Shown: one piece after another, positions 48,561-59,200 of the stretch | Layout: each line of letters begins with the position of its first letter | How positions within the stretch are numbered: the stretch's first letter is position 1 | DNA from: Bacteroidia bacterium | Lineage (GTDB): Bacteria; Bacteroidota; Bacteroidia; UKL13-3 | DNA length: 64,000 bases | Assembly: GCA_014376805.1 (NCBI GenBank) | Contig: JACMQU010000183.1 | Coordinates: forward strand, 23,990-87,989 | Direction: 5' to 3' | Position numbers and translations under genes: made by a program | Notes under the pieces: model-generated | The model's input: only the letters and a program-made list of their open reading frames with translations | Database searches by the model: none | What the model was told of the DNA's origin: nothing

Positions 48561-48587
48561 ATAATGGGTATATTTATAATGGGTATA
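48561..48587 (-). repeat. Direct repeat pair upstream of the methyltransferase gene
   Basis: ATAATGGGTATA occurs at 48561-48572 and again at 48576-48587, spaced three bases (period 15). The pair lies 54-80 bases upstream of the methyltransferase ATG, where an activator site could be. Two identical 12-mers are seen; operator function is inference. Confidence 0.5.
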
Positions 48588-48710
48588 ATATGTTCAAATT
48601 TAACAATGTGTACATCATAAGTAAACTTAATAATGTCTATTTTTATATTGGGCAAACTTAAGGATAGAGAGCCACCAGAGTTGCCTTTACAAGTTAATCA
48701 ACAGTGTCCA

Positions 48711-50186
48711 TTAACTTCTGCTATAATTGGGTGCTTCTTTGGTAATGGTAATATCATGGGCATGGCTTTCTTTTGAACCGGCCGTTGTAATCTTGATGAA
48801 TTTGCCATTGGCCTGAAGATCCTCTACTGTAGCAGCTCCACAGTAACCCATGCCTGCACGCAGGCCACCCACAAACTGGTAAACAACTTCTTTTAGCAAA
48901 CCTTTATAAGGCACAATACCAACAATACCTTCGGGTACCAACTTGGCTATCTCATCTTCCGCATCCTGAAAATACCGGTCTTTGCTGCCTTCTTTCATCG
49001 CTTCTATGGAACCCATACCGCGATAAGATTTAAACTTACGGCCTTCATATAAAATGGTTTCACCCGGACTTTCTTCCACACCTGCAAAGATAGAACCACT
49101 CATTACCGTGCTGGCACCTGCCGCAAGGGCTTTAACAAGGTCGCCGCTATAGCGTATGCCACCATCGGCAATAACGGGCACCCCGCTTCCCTTAATAGCT
49201 TTTGCTGATTCGTAAACAGCGGTTAACTGTGGTACACCTATACCCGCAATAATTCGGGTTGTACAAATTGAGCCCGGACCAACACCCACTTTTACACCGT
49301 CTACCCCGGCATCAACCAGAGCTCTGGCAGCATCACCGGTTGCCACATTGCCTGCTATTATTTCAATCTCCGAAAAGGCATTCCGCAAACGTTGAACTTC
49401 ATTTAGTACCCCTCTTGAGTGACCATGTGCGGTATCAATAATCACTACATCTACACCCGCTTTTACCAATGCACTAATCCGGGCTTCTGTTTCTGCAGCT
49501 ACCCCTACGGCAGCTCCAACCATTAATCGCCCGTGTTTATCCTTACAGGCAAACGGGTGGTCTTTAATTTTTAAAATATCCTTATAGGTTATCAATCCTT
49601 TAAGTTTTCCGGTTTTATCAATTACAGGCAATTTCTCAATTTTGTATTCCTGTAAAATGCTTTCTGCTTGCTTTAAGTCGGTGCCTTCAGGGGCTGTAAT
49701 CAATCTCTCTTTCGTCATTATCTCCGACACTTTTTTATTCATGTCTTTTTCAAAACGAAGATCCCGGTTTGTTAAAATTCCCATCAGTTTCCCATTGTCA
49801 TTAATGATCGGAATTCCGCCAATTTTGTTCTCACTCATTACTTTATGTGCATCCCGTAAGGTTGCCATATCATTCAAAGTAAGCGGGTCTATAATCATAC
49901 CACTTTCACTGCGTTTAACACGCCGTACTTCTTCGGCCTGGCGTTCAATGCTCATGTTTTTATGCAATATACCAACACCGCCTTGCTGTGCCAGCGCAAT
50001 AGCCAGTTTGTATTCTGTTACCGTATCCATAGCGGCAGACAGTATGGGAATATTAATCCGGATATTGCGGGAGAGTTGTGTGGATGTGTTTACCTCGCGT
50101 GGCAGTACTTCTGAATAGGCAGGAAGCAACAATACGTCATCGTAAGTTAATCCTTCACCAAAAAATTTCTGAGTGTCGTTAAACAT
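48711..50186 (-). CDS. guaB: Inosine-5'-monophosphate dehydrogenase
   Basis: A 491-residue enzyme oxidising IMP to XMP, the committed step of GMP synthesis. The (beta/alpha)8 barrel begins [20 protein letters not shown]; two CBS domains sit at about 95-205; the catalytic loop [11 protein letters not shown] has Cys 308; GMGSIEAM and the flap follow, and the C-terminus carries [13 protein letters not shown]. Length and motifs are standard. It has a near-consensus promoter and a hairpin touching the start codon. Confidence 0.97.
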   Translation of the reverse strand: MFNDTQKFFGEGLTYDDVLLLPAYSEVLPREVNTSTQLSRNIRINIPILSAAMDTVTEYKLAIALAQQGGVGILHKNMSIERQAEEVRRVKRSESGMIIDPLTLNDMATLRDAHKVMSENKIGGIPIINDNGKLMGILTNRDLRFEKDMNKKVSEIMTKERLITAPEGTDLKQAESILQEYKIEKLPVIDKTGKLKGLITYKDILKIKDHPFACKDKHGRLMVGAAVGVAAETEARISALVKAGVDVVIIDTAHGHSRGVLNEVQRLRNAFSEIEIIAGNVATGDAARALVDAGVDGVKVGVGPGSICTTRIIAGIGVPQLTAVYESAKAIKGSGVPVIADGGIRYSGDLVKALAAGASTVMSGSIFAGVEESPGETILYEGRKFKSYRGMGSIEAMKEGSKDRYFQDAEDEIAKLVPEGIVGIVPYKGLLKEVVYQFVGGLRAGMGYCGAATVEDLQANGKFIKITTAGSKESHAHDITITKEAPNYSRS

Positions 50187-50187
50187 A

Positions 50188-50212
50188 GCAAATAATACTT
50201 TTCGTTATTTGC
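50188..50212 (-). promoter_or_regulatory. Hairpin in the guaB leader next to the start codon
   Basis: GCAAATAA (50188-50195) and TTATTTGC (50205-50212) form a perfect 8-bp stem with a 9-base loop, one base before the guaB ATG at 50186. The predicted transcript starts near 50210, so the stem would occupy the whole leader. An effect on initiation is possible but unproven. Confidence 0.35.
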
Positions 50213-50216
50213 CGTG

Positions 50217-50247
50217 CAAATGTAAGTTTATTTTTCGCTGATCCAAA
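50217..50247 (-). promoter_or_regulatory. Promoter of guaB
   Basis: Minus strand TTTG (50247-50244), a 19-base spacer and TACATTTG (50224-50217): a complete match to the TTTG-N19-TAnnTTTG consensus, 30 bases upstream of the start codon. Confidence 0.7.
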
Positions 50248-50447
50248 ACCAAATTTTTGATGCACTGATTTTTGAGTGTTTCATTTTAATTGGTGCTTCA
50301 CTTCTTACCGTGCTTTCCCAACACTTTCATCTCCTCGTATTTTAAAATATTTTTTTATTGCAATAAGCACCAGATAAACCTTTTTAGATAATCTTACAGG
50401 CAGGTCTGCAATTTCTAAAGCAGCTCAAACATGTAATTTTTACTACC

Positions 50448-51632
50448 TTACTTCTTTTTCTCAGGCGGATCTTCACCCATTTTCTTAATCTTTAAAATAC
50501 TGCCTGTTTTTAAACTCTGACCGGGAGTTAATTCGTTCCAGAAAATAAGGTCGTCTTCACTTACTTTATACCTCGTGGCAATACTTTGTATGGTTTCACC
50601 ACTTTCTACCTTGTGATCAAGATCTGTTATTACATCTGCTTTCAGCATATTGCCAGTTCGGGTATCACTAAACTGCAAAGTATCATCCTTTATTTTTGAT
50701 GCCAGCGTACTCGCCATTAAACGATCCTTAGGAAGATCAATATAATATACCTTCCCTGCAGGTACATTTAAAAATGGTTTCCGGATCCATGGATTCAGCA
50801 ACTTCAATAATTTATAATTGCACGCATTCTGAACAGACCATTCTGCTAATGTTGCAATACTCAGATCTACTCTTACTTTTATAGTGGGCACTGGTTTATA
50901 CATATCTGTTAAAGGGATATTATAACCATACTTTGAAGGGTTCTCACAAATATCTTTTATAGCTATAATCCGGAATAAATATCGGGAGGTTTCTACATTC
51001 AGATACAGGTCATAATAATTGTTTATTTTTTGACTGGCTATTTGTCTTTTAACCCCTAATATGCCCATATTATAACTTGCCGCAACAAGGCTCCAGTCGT
51101 ACAAATAAGTATATGCTTCTTTAAAATATAAACAAGCGGCCTGGGTTGCTTTTTCCAGGTGATAACGTTCATCTATCTCCTCACTCACTTCCAGGTTATA
51201 TCGTTTCCCTGTTTTATCTAAAAACTGCCAGAAGCCTGCCGCACCTGCCGGCGACACTACATTCTGTAAACCACTTTCGGCCAGGGCTACATATTTAAAA
51301 TCGGCCGGAATATTATTTTGTTTTAGAATTTTCTCAATCAAAGGCATATACCGGTTCGCCCTTTTTATCATAAGTATAGTTTGTGATTGCCAATAAACAT
51401 TCGTTAAAATTTCACGGTCATAACGCTCAGCCACATCAAAGTCGGATAATGGAATTTTAGCACCTGCAAAGCTTATACTTTTTGGCAGGGCAAGTGAATA
51501 AATTTTATAGTATTGATTAAATTCATCCTGTGTTTTTTGGTTTTGTGTTATACTATTACTGCAAAGCATAATGATGCCCATGATAATAGCTGCTACAAAA
51601 AAAACAGTAGAAAATATGTTGAACCGGATCAT
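50448..51632 (-). CDS. MltD-like lytic murein transglycosylase with LysM domain
   Basis: A 394-residue envelope enzyme that cleaves glycan strands of peptidoglycan. An N-terminal membrane anchor (FFVAAIIMGIIMLC) is followed by an SLT domain (about 95-220) with catalytic Glu in YVALAESGLQ and the motifs SPAGAAGFWQF and VAASYNMG, and a C-terminal LysM domain (about 340-385, VESGETIQSIATRYKVSEDD). The GH3 gene lies 14 bases upstream on the same strand, so the two are probably co-transcribed. Confidence 0.9.
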   Translation of the reverse strand: MIRFNIFSTVFFVAAIIMGIIMLCSNSITQNQKTQDEFNQYYKIYSLALPKSISFAGAKIPLSDFDVAERYDREILTNVYWQSQTILMIKRANRYMPLIEKILKQNNIPADFKYVALAESGLQNVVSPAGAAGFWQFLDKTGKRYNLEVSEEIDERYHLEKATQAACLYFKEAYTYLYDWSLVAASYNMGILGVKRQIASQKINNYYDLYLNVETSRYLFRIIAIKDICENPSKYGYNIPLTDMYKPVPTIKVRVDLSIATLAEWSVQNACNYKLLKLLNPWIRKPFLNVPAGKVYYIDLPKDRLMASTLASKIKDDTLQFSDTRTGNMLKADVITDLDHKVESGETIQSIATRYKVSEDDLIFWNELTPGQSLKTGSILKIKKMGEDPPEKKK

Positions 51633-51646
51633 ATTAAAAAAAAGTA

Positions 51647-53179
51647 TTATGGAATACTTTGTTGAACTGCACTTTGCATACGTAAGATATCATCTACAAA
51701 TATTCTATGGTTACTTAAGCGTGGTATTTTGTGTTGTCCGCCGAGTTTGCCTGTTTGTTTTAACCATTTGTTAAAAGTTCCTTTAGGCATAGTTTTTACA
51801 ACAGGCATTAACATCGCCATATCTTTATAACGTTTGGCTTCATAATCGGAGTTTTGTTGTTTTAGGGTTTGATCCAGTTTTTCAACAAAGGTATCCATAC
51901 AACCCGGAGCGCGTTCAAACTCAATGAGCCACTCATGGCCGCCTTTTGTTTCGTTGGTAAAGTATATAGGAGCGGCCGTATAATCTGCCAGTAACGCATC
52001 GGTTTGAATACAGGCATGGTTTATGGCAAAGTCGGCATTCTCAATAATAAGCTCTTCTCCAAATGCATTAATAAAATGTTTGGTGCGGCCGGTAATTCTG
52101 AAACGGAAAGGTTTGGTAGAAGAAAACTTAATGGTATCGCCAATAATATAGCGCCATAAACCTGCATTTGTACTAATAACCAAAGCATAGTTTTCATTGA
52201 GTTGAACCTGATCTAGTGATAAGGTATTAGGACTCTCTTTACCGTACTCACTCATAGGCATAAACTCGTAGTAGATGCCATAATCCAGCATCAGTAAAAG
52301 CTCATCACTATTCAGTTTATCTTGTATCCCTAAGAAGCCTTCACTGGCGTTATATGTTTCGAGGTAATTAACCTGCGAGCCTTTAATAAGCTCTTTAAAA
52401 CGTTTTCGGTATGGCGTAAAACTTACACCGCCATGCAAATAAAGTTCAAGGTTTGGCCAAATATCTGTAAGGTTGTTTTTGCCGGTAATCTCAAAAAGTT
52501 TTTCTATCAATACAATCGTCCATGTGGGCACGCCCGAAATGTTGGTTACATCCTCCTGAAGTGTTGCCCTTGCCATTTTTTCAATCTTCTCATCCCAGTT
52601 ATCCATAATGGCAATACTTAACTCGGGTGTGCGCAGATAATGCGCCCAGATGGGCATATTTTGCATCATCACCGCACTCAGGTCACCAAAAAAACTTGAA
52701 CTTCCATGCTGGTTGATCTGGTGACTTCCACCCATTACCAAACCCTTACCATTAAATATTTCTGTCTCGGGTTTTTGCATGAGGTAAGTTAGCATAACGT
52801 CTTTGCCTCCCTGGTAATGACAATCCTCCAGACTCTCATAAGTAACAGGAATAAACTTACTTTTAGCACTTGTGGTACCCGATGATTTTGCAAACCAACG
52901 CACTTCACTGGGCCACAAAATATTTTGTTCGCCCCGCATCATCCGTTCTATATAATGTTTAAAATCGTCGTAATTGGTTATGGGCACTCTTTGCTTAAAA
53001 GTCTCAGGGTTGTGTATGCCTTTAAAATCATATTGCCTGCCAAACTCAGTTATCTGTGCAGTTCGCAACAGTTTCATTAATTGGTCATGTTGCACCTGCT
53101 GCGGATTATGAAGGATCTCTTCAAAAGCAGGAAGCCGTCTCTTAAGATACCAACTTACCAAAGAATTTACTAAGGGCAT
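51647..53179 (-). CDS. GH3-family acyl-adenylating enzyme
   Basis: A 510-residue protein of the GH3 auxin-responsive-promoter family, an ANL-type enzyme that joins acyl groups to amino acids. The phosphate loop FAKSSGTTSAKSKFIPV, the YNASEGFLGIQ motif (adenylate pocket) and LWRYIIGDTIKF are intact. Plant members conjugate jasmonate or auxin; bacterial ones have no established substrate. It is transcribed together with the transglycosylase gene (14-base gap). Confidence 0.87.
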   Translation of the reverse strand: MPLVNSLVSWYLKRRLPAFEEILHNPQQVQHDQLMKLLRTAQITEFGRQYDFKGIHNPETFKQRVPITNYDDFKHYIERMMRGEQNILWPSEVRWFAKSSGTTSAKSKFIPVTYESLEDCHYQGGKDVMLTYLMQKPETEIFNGKGLVMGGSHQINQHGSSSFFGDLSAVMMQNMPIWAHYLRTPELSIAIMDNWDEKIEKMARATLQEDVTNISGVPTWTIVLIEKLFEITGKNNLTDIWPNLELYLHGGVSFTPYRKRFKELIKGSQVNYLETYNASEGFLGIQDKLNSDELLLMLDYGIYYEFMPMSEYGKESPNTLSLDQVQLNENYALVISTNAGLWRYIIGDTIKFSSTKPFRFRITGRTKHFINAFGEELIIENADFAINHACIQTDALLADYTAAPIYFTNETKGGHEWLIEFERAPGCMDTFVEKLDQTLKQQNSDYEAKRYKDMAMLMPVVKTMPKGTFNKWLKQTGKLGGQHKIPRLSNHRIFVDDILRMQSAVQQSIP

Positions 53180-53304
53180 AAATGCGCTTTAAATTAAATT
53201 GCTAAGTTGCTTTTTTTTTTGCATTAAAACAAATTTAAAATGTATTTGAGCCTTTAAGACAGCAGCTTTGCAAGCGCACTATTAATTGCTTAAGTTAACA
53301 GTAT

Positions 53305-54582
53305 TTATTGCTCCATGCGCATATTTGCAAAATCAACAATCAATTGAAATGCTTCATTATACCGGCTTAAACTAATTGCATTTGCTTTGTCTCCTACATC
53401 ATGATATTGATGGTATTCGCCCATTAAATAAAAGAAAAATGCAGGCACCCCTGCTTCAGAAAAATAGTAATGATCGCTGTTCATGGCTTTTCCCCTTGGG
53501 TTTATTACCGGTAAATAATTGCCAATGCTGTTGCATGCTTTTAAATTTTCAAACAACTCCGGAAACTCAGTTGCATTAACAGCTGTCAGACCTTTATCCC
53601 CGGTTGCCATCAAATCAAGGTTCAACAATAAACACATTTTTTTAAGCGCAACAAGAGGGTGCTCTACAAAATAAAAAGAACCTATTAAACCAATTTCTTC
53701 TCCTGCAAATGCAATAAATAATATCGAATATTTTGGTCGGTTCAGGCTAAAGTGTCTTGCCATATCAATCATCATAGCAACACCGCTGGCATTGTCATTA
53801 GCCCCCGGAAAAATGGCATCTTTACCTAACATACCCAAATGGTCATAATGGGCAGTAATAACAATAAATGAATCGGGTTGAACACTACCTTTTATATAGC
53901 CGGTTACATTTTGTGTTCCATGCACTTTGTGAAAGGCTTCTATATTACAGTTAAGTTTTATTGCATGTTGCGTTAAGATGTTTTTTTTTACATATATAAC
54001 CGGAAAAAGTGCCCACTCTAAACTCACAGACCAGGTAAGTGTTTCCATATTGAGATAGATTAACCCTTTGGCTCCAGGCGAATTTTGCATTACAGCTTTT
54101 AAGCGATCCTCATGAATACATTTTTTATTTTTTAGTTCATCAACTACTAAAAAATAACCTTTAAGATTGCGGCTCTCTAACTTTTTATAAAGTGTATTAT
54201 TATCAATAGAAGCAGAATCGAGATACAATAATTTAAAGGCACCTTTTATGGCAGGACAACCTGCATTCAGTATAAAATCAGTCCCCGCTATCAGTCCGCT
54301 CCCATCTATATCTATATCAACAGAACCCGGATAATAAATAACCGGAAACCCTAACGGCTGAAAGTAATTCTCTCCCAGCGGGATTAGTTTATGCCTTGCA
54401 AATTCCTTCCGGATTAATTCAGCAGCAAGGTGATCTCCATCATTTACATATCCTCTTCCGCTTAACTCGTCACTGCATAAAGTTTTTATCAGACTTTTGG
54501 CATAGCTTATGTTTTGTGCGTTTACCCGGTTGCTTGTAAACAGGTAAAACAGTACTAGCAAAAGCTTGATTTTATTCAGCAT
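53305..54582 (-). CDS. Secreted M28-family metallopeptidase
   Basis: A 425-residue zinc aminopeptidase-like protein: signal peptide (IKLLLVLFYLFTSNRVNAQ), a middle PA-like insert, and the M28 core with metal ligands in VITAHYDHLG, PGANDNASG, FAGEEIGLIG (catalytic Glu), NLDLMATG and MNSDHYYFSEAGVP. It probably acts in the periplasm or outside on peptides. I chose ATG 54582 over an in-frame TTG at 54594. The gene follows purS by 17 bases. Confidence 0.9.
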   Translation of the reverse strand: MLNKIKLLLVLFYLFTSNRVNAQNISYAKSLIKTLCSDELSGRGYVNDGDHLAAELIRKEFARHKLIPLGENYFQPLGFPVIYYPGSVDIDIDGSGLIAGTDFILNAGCPAIKGAFKLLYLDSASIDNNTLYKKLESRNLKGYFLVVDELKNKKCIHEDRLKAVMQNSPGAKGLIYLNMETLTWSVSLEWALFPVIYVKKNILTQHAIKLNCNIEAFHKVHGTQNVTGYIKGSVQPDSFIVITAHYDHLGMLGKDAIFPGANDNASGVAMMIDMARHFSLNRPKYSILFIAFAGEEIGLIGSFYFVEHPLVALKKMCLLLNLDLMATGDKGLTAVNATEFPELFENLKACNSIGNYLPVINPRGKAMNSDHYYFSEAGVPAFFFYLMGEYHQYHDVGDKANAISLSRYNEAFQLIVDFANMRMEQ

Positions 54583-54599
54583 GGAAATCCACAAAAAAA

Positions 54600-54851
54600 C
54601 TAAATAATTTTGATCGAAAAAATATAAGTTTCCATAATAAGATTAGCCAATAGTTTTTTACAGGCGGTATCAACTATCACATGAGCCTCTGCTTCAGTTT
54701 CAGATTCAAACGCTAAAGTAATATGTTTACCAATCCGGACATTTTGAATCTGAGGAAGACCAATATTTGTCATGGAGCCTGTAACAGCTTTACCTTGCGG
54801 ATCAAGTAATGCAGCATGTGGCATTACATCAATTTCTGCTTTGAATTTCAT
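54600..54851 (-). CDS. purS: Phosphoribosylformylglycinamidine synthase subunit PurS
   Basis: An 83-residue PurS (KFKAEIDVMPHAALLDPQGKAVTG, then GLPQIQNVRIGKHITL): the small subunit that bridges PurL and PurQ in the fourth step of purine synthesis. Its start overlaps the end of pssA by 23 bases on the same strand. No purL or purQ is nearby in this window, so the complex partners must be encoded elsewhere. Confidence 0.92.
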   Translation of the reverse strand: MKFKAEIDVMPHAALLDPQGKAVTGSMTNIGLPQIQNVRIGKHITLAFESETEAEAHVIVDTACKKLLANLIMETYIFSIKII

Positions 54852-55551
54852 TTTTAAAGTGGATATAATTATTTACAAGAGACAAAAGTAGATACAATAA
54901 AATGATGAGACTAATTCCGAAAAACTTAAAAAAAAGGAGCAACACAATGCTGCTGATAATAAAAAGGTATCTGATTTTATTTGATTGTATAGAATAGTTT
55001 TTAAATTTAAGTGCAAACAATGGAATTTCCGCTATAAGTAAATAAGATGCTATTAAAGGGTACATAACAATAAAACCCATTGAGGTATATAGTTTAATGG
55101 CTTCATTAGGGCCATGAGTTAGTACAAATGGAATGGCACATATAAACAAAGCATTGGCAGGCGTTGGTATACCAATAAACGATTCTAACTGCCGCACATC
55201 TATATTGAAAATTGCGAGCCTTATTGCCGAAAATATAATCATAATTAATGGCAAATATGCAAGCAAAGGATAATTAGCCGTTAAAGGTAAATATTGTTTG
55301 GTAAGCGCATAAAAAATAAAAGTAGGTGCTACTCCAAAACTCACCATGTCTGCCATAGAATCTAATTCCTTTCCTATCTCACTGCTCACTTTAAGAAGCC
55401 GGGCTGCAAAGCCATCAAAAAAGTCTAAAACAGCGGCTATTACAATATATTTTGCCGCTATTGTTAAATTTCCGTCAAATGTTGCAATAATAGATAAACA
55501 CCCCGAAAATAGGTTGGCAGCAGTAATGGTATTGGGAATATACTTTTTCAA
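54829..55551 (-). CDS. pssA: CDP-diacylglycerol--serine O-phosphatidyltransferase
   Basis: A 240-residue inner-membrane enzyme with several spans. It carries the CDP-alcohol phosphatidyltransferase motif DG(x)2AR(x)8G(x)3D(x)3D, here DFFDGFAARLL then GKELDSMAD. It converts CDP-diacylglycerol and serine to phosphatidylserine, precursor of phosphatidylethanolamine. The start is TTG at 55551. purS overlaps its end; coupling of a lipid and a purine gene has no obvious functional reason. Confidence 0.9.
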   Translation of the reverse strand: MKKYIPNTITAANLFSGCLSIIATFDGNLTIAAKYIVIAAVLDFFDGFAARLLKVSSEIGKELDSMADMVSFGVAPTFIFYALTKQYLPLTANYPLLAYLPLIMIIFSAIRLAIFNIDVRQLESFIGIPTPANALFICAIPFVLTHGPNEAIKLYTSMGFIVMYPLIASYLLIAEIPLFALKFKNYSIQSNKIRYLFIISSIVLLLFFKFFGISLIILLYLLLSLVNNYIHFKNEIQSRN

Positions 55552-55647
55552 GTGCGTAATTTTGCATGCAAATTAAGTGGTTATGTTGAATTTAAAAATT
55601 GTGTTTTCATACAATTCTGTTAAATTTGAACTTAAGCCCTTATTGTG

Positions 55648-55679
55648 TTGCCAATCAGTATCTATGTAATTTACATTTA
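55648..55679 (+). promoter_or_regulatory. Promoter of the 55692 gene
   Basis: TTG at 55648-55650, a 21-base spacer and TACATTTA at 55672-55679, one base from the TAnnTTTG consensus. It ends 12 bases before the ATG. Confidence 0.4.
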
Positions 55680-55691
55680 CCTTAAGCTTAA

Positions 55692-56156
55692 ATGAAAAAA
55701 AATATTTGTTGCTTCGTTCTGCTTTTTACATTCTTTTCTAATGTAAAGGCACAAACAGAAAGTATTGAATTTAAAAGCAGAGGTGCTATGCCATTGCGAA
55801 GATTTGAATACCAAGAGCCTAGTAATTTTGAAGTGGTAAATGGAAAATTTAATGCCGCTCTGGGTTCCTCTAACGGTTACTTATTCGAAATTAATGGCAT
55901 TGCTGTTAAACAGTTAAAATGCAACGCGAAATTAACAGGTAAGTATTTTAAAGTAGTATTAATAGATAACAGTATGAACCGAACTTATGTTAGTTTAAAT
56001 GAACATTTAGGAAGTTTAACTATTCATTGCCTTCCTGATGGTAAATATGAATTATATTATGTTGGAGAAGCATATAGGCAAAAACAAAAAGTTAATATAA
56101 CAGCTACCCTCATTGGTAGTATTAATCACTCAAAAAATTTAAAAACAACGCATTAA
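55692..56156 (+). CDS. Secreted protein of unknown function
   Basis: A 154-residue protein with a clear signal peptide (MKKNICCFVLLFTFFSNVKAQ) and no T9SS tail or lipobox. The mature part is beta-rich and ends with a basic tail. I recognise no family. It is 71 bases upstream of the S8 protease on the same strand, which may or may not be one transcription unit. Confidence 0.65.
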   Translation: MKKNICCFVLLFTFFSNVKAQTESIEFKSRGAMPLRRFEYQEPSNFEVVNGKFNAALGSSNGYLFEINGIAVKQLKCNAKLTGKYFKVVLIDNSMNRTYVSLNEHLGSLTIHCLPDGKYELYYVGEAYRQKQKVNITATLIGSINHSKNLKTTH

Positions 56157-56227
56157 ATTACTTAAGGCCTTCTAAAAGGTAAATAGATATTGCCCTTTGC
56201 TGAACCGGATAACAAACTATATAAATT

Positions 56228-59200
56228 ATGAAAAAAATTGCTGCTCTTTTATTAATCTCCGTTTTGGGATCTGGCTTTTATGCCAATGCGCAAAATAAAC
56301 GCAAAGCCACCGATGCCTCCACTACTGCAGATCTCCAATTACTATTCAGCGAAAATTTTCGGATCGATCAAAATAAAATTGCGCTTAAAGCTAAAGAATT
56401 AAATGTTCCTGTAAGAGAAGTTTTACCCAATGGAGTGGTGCGCGAAATGGTAAGTATTTCTTATACCGGATTGCCCGTGTATATCCACACAAATAATAAT
56501 CTGGATGCAGCTAAAACCTTACAAACTAATAAACTCTGGCCTGCTGGTTCACTCGGTTTAAGTTTATCTGGACAAGGTATGACTAATCGTTTGGGTGTAT
56601 GGGATGGTGGGGCTGTTTTACGCACACACCAGGAGTTCCAGGGCAGGGCAGTACAAACAGATGGAGCTACAAGTTTGAGTTCACATGCTACACATGTTAC
56701 AGGCACTATGATTGCTGGTGGAGTGGTAACCAACGCGAAAGGAATGAGCTATCAGGCACCCATAAAATGTCACGACTGGAACAATGATAACAGTGAGATG
56801 AGCAGCGCAGCTTCTGTTGGTTTATTAATTTCTAATCATTCATACGCTCAGATTTGTGGGTGGCAATACAATTCAGGGGCATCACATTGGGAGTTCTGGG
56901 GCGATCAGAGTATTAGTGCCACCGAAGATTATAAATATGGTTTTTATGATGACAACAGTGAAAGCTGGGATCAGATCGCAGTAAGTTATCCTAATTATCT
57001 GATTTTTGTGGCCGCCGGCAATGACAGAGGTGCGCCAGGTACTATTCCTTCTGTTTTTTATATTCGTAATTCAATCGGAAGTTGGGTGCAGGGGAGTAAT
57101 ACAAATGTTCCCGCTACGGTAGGTCCTTATAATTCTATCAGTGGAGGACCCTGTAATGCAAAAAATGTTATGACTATTGGTGCCGTTAATAAAATAACTA
57201 ACGGATGGTCAAAATCTTCTGACGTGGTAATGAGCAGTTTTAGTGGCTGGGGCCCTACAGATGATGGCAGGATCAAACCAGATGTGGTTGCGAATGGAGT
57301 AAGTGTATATTCATCTGTTTCATCTGGTACCACAGATTATGATACCTATAACGGAACATCTATGGCTACTCCAAATGCAAGTGGTTCAGCATTGTTGATC
57401 CAACAACATTATAATGCTTTAAAAGGTTCCTATATGCGAAGTGCTACTTTAAAAGGACTAATCATTCATACGGCTGATGAAGCAGGGGCTGCTTTTGGTC
57501 CGGATTATACTTATGGCTGGGGACTCATGAATGCAGCCAAAGCAGTGCAAACAATCAGCGACACGTTAAAAAGTTCCATTCAGCAAAAAAATCTTATTAA
57601 TAATGCATCCTACACTTATACTTTTTTCTCTGATGGTATAACCCCTATTAGAGCAAGTATTTGCTGGACAGATTTGCCTGGTAATGCATTATCACCGGCT
57701 TTAAATCCAAACACTAAAATGCTGATCAATGATCTTGATTTACGAATAAAAAGAAACAGTGATAACCTGTTATATTTCCCTTATAAATTAAATCCGGCTA
57801 TTCCGGCAGCTCCATCAACTACCGGCGATAATATCACCGATAATGTTGAACAAGTATATATAAATGCTCCGGCACTCGGTACTTATACAATAACTATTTC
57901 ACATAAAGGCAGTCTGTCTGGTGGTTCACAGCCGTATTCACTTATCATTAGTGGGATCAGCCCAAAGCCTGCTGCCAGATTTACGGTAAGCAGTAAAGTA
58001 GTTTGTACAAATAAAAATATTCAGTTCTTTGATCAGTCATCTGGCAGTAGTACCCGTATGTGGTATTTTTCGGGAGGCACACCAGCAGCCTCTTCACAAA
58101 GCAATCCATTGGTTACTTTTTCGCTGCCGGGTATTTATTCTGTTGCCTTGCGCATCAGCGGTCCAAACGGATATGATTCTTTGTATATGCAGGATTATAT
58201 AACTGTTGGCGGATTGGGATTACCATTAGATGAAACATTTGAACCTAATTCCCTTACCCGTGATCTATGGACAATTGAAAAAACAGGCAACGACACGAGC
58301 TGGCGTTACTGGTCTATTGGTGGTACAAGCCCCGGAAACACCGCGTATGGAATAAATAACTATGATGCACCTTCCGCATATCATGTTGGCAGATTGATAT
58401 CCCCTGTATTAGATCTAAGGGGTTACCTTAATGCACAGGTTACTTTCCAGCATGCATATACCAGGTATGATAATACGGGCAGTGATTCTTTGATTGTATA
58501 TGTGTCAACTAATTGTGGTAATGTTTGGACAAGGCTTTTAAATATGGGTGAAAATGGTACAGGCAATTATGCCACCGGACCAGATAATACCTTTCAGTCT
58601 CAGGATGCTTTTATTCCTTCAAAATCTTCAAATTGGTGCGGTGGGGGATTTGGAGCAGCTTGTAAAACTATTAACTTAACCTCGTACGCAGGTAATGCAA
58701 ATGTGATGGTTAGGTTTGAACAAAGAACCAATAACGGGGGTAACAATATCTTCATTGATAATGTAAAAATAACAGGCACGCTAACCAATCCGGTTGCCAA
58801 CTTTTATGCTTTCTCAAAAACAGTTTGCGCCATGGATGATGTACAAATTCTTGACTCATCACAAAATAATCCATCACAGTGGAAATGGTATTTTACCGAT
58901 ACCGATACATTAACGTACACGGCAAGAAATCCGAATGTGAAATTTTTAACTCCGGGTTTAAAAACCATTATTCTTGCTGTTAAAAATGCGGTAGGTACTG
59001 ATAGTGTTTTAAAAGCAGGATATATAACAGTATTGCCTTCTCCAATTCAGCCTACGCTTACCAGCTCTAATGGAAATTCCCTTTGTAATGGTGATAGTAC
59101 TACCCTCTCTACCAATGCCACATCCAACTTTACCTGGTTCAGGAATGGAATAGTGCAAAGCACTCCGGGTAACAGTATTCAGGTAAAAGATGAGGCAACT

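Noticed and set aside
49259..50118. Plus-strand open frames opposite guaB
   Set aside because: Shadows of the conserved guaB gene; no independent coding signals.
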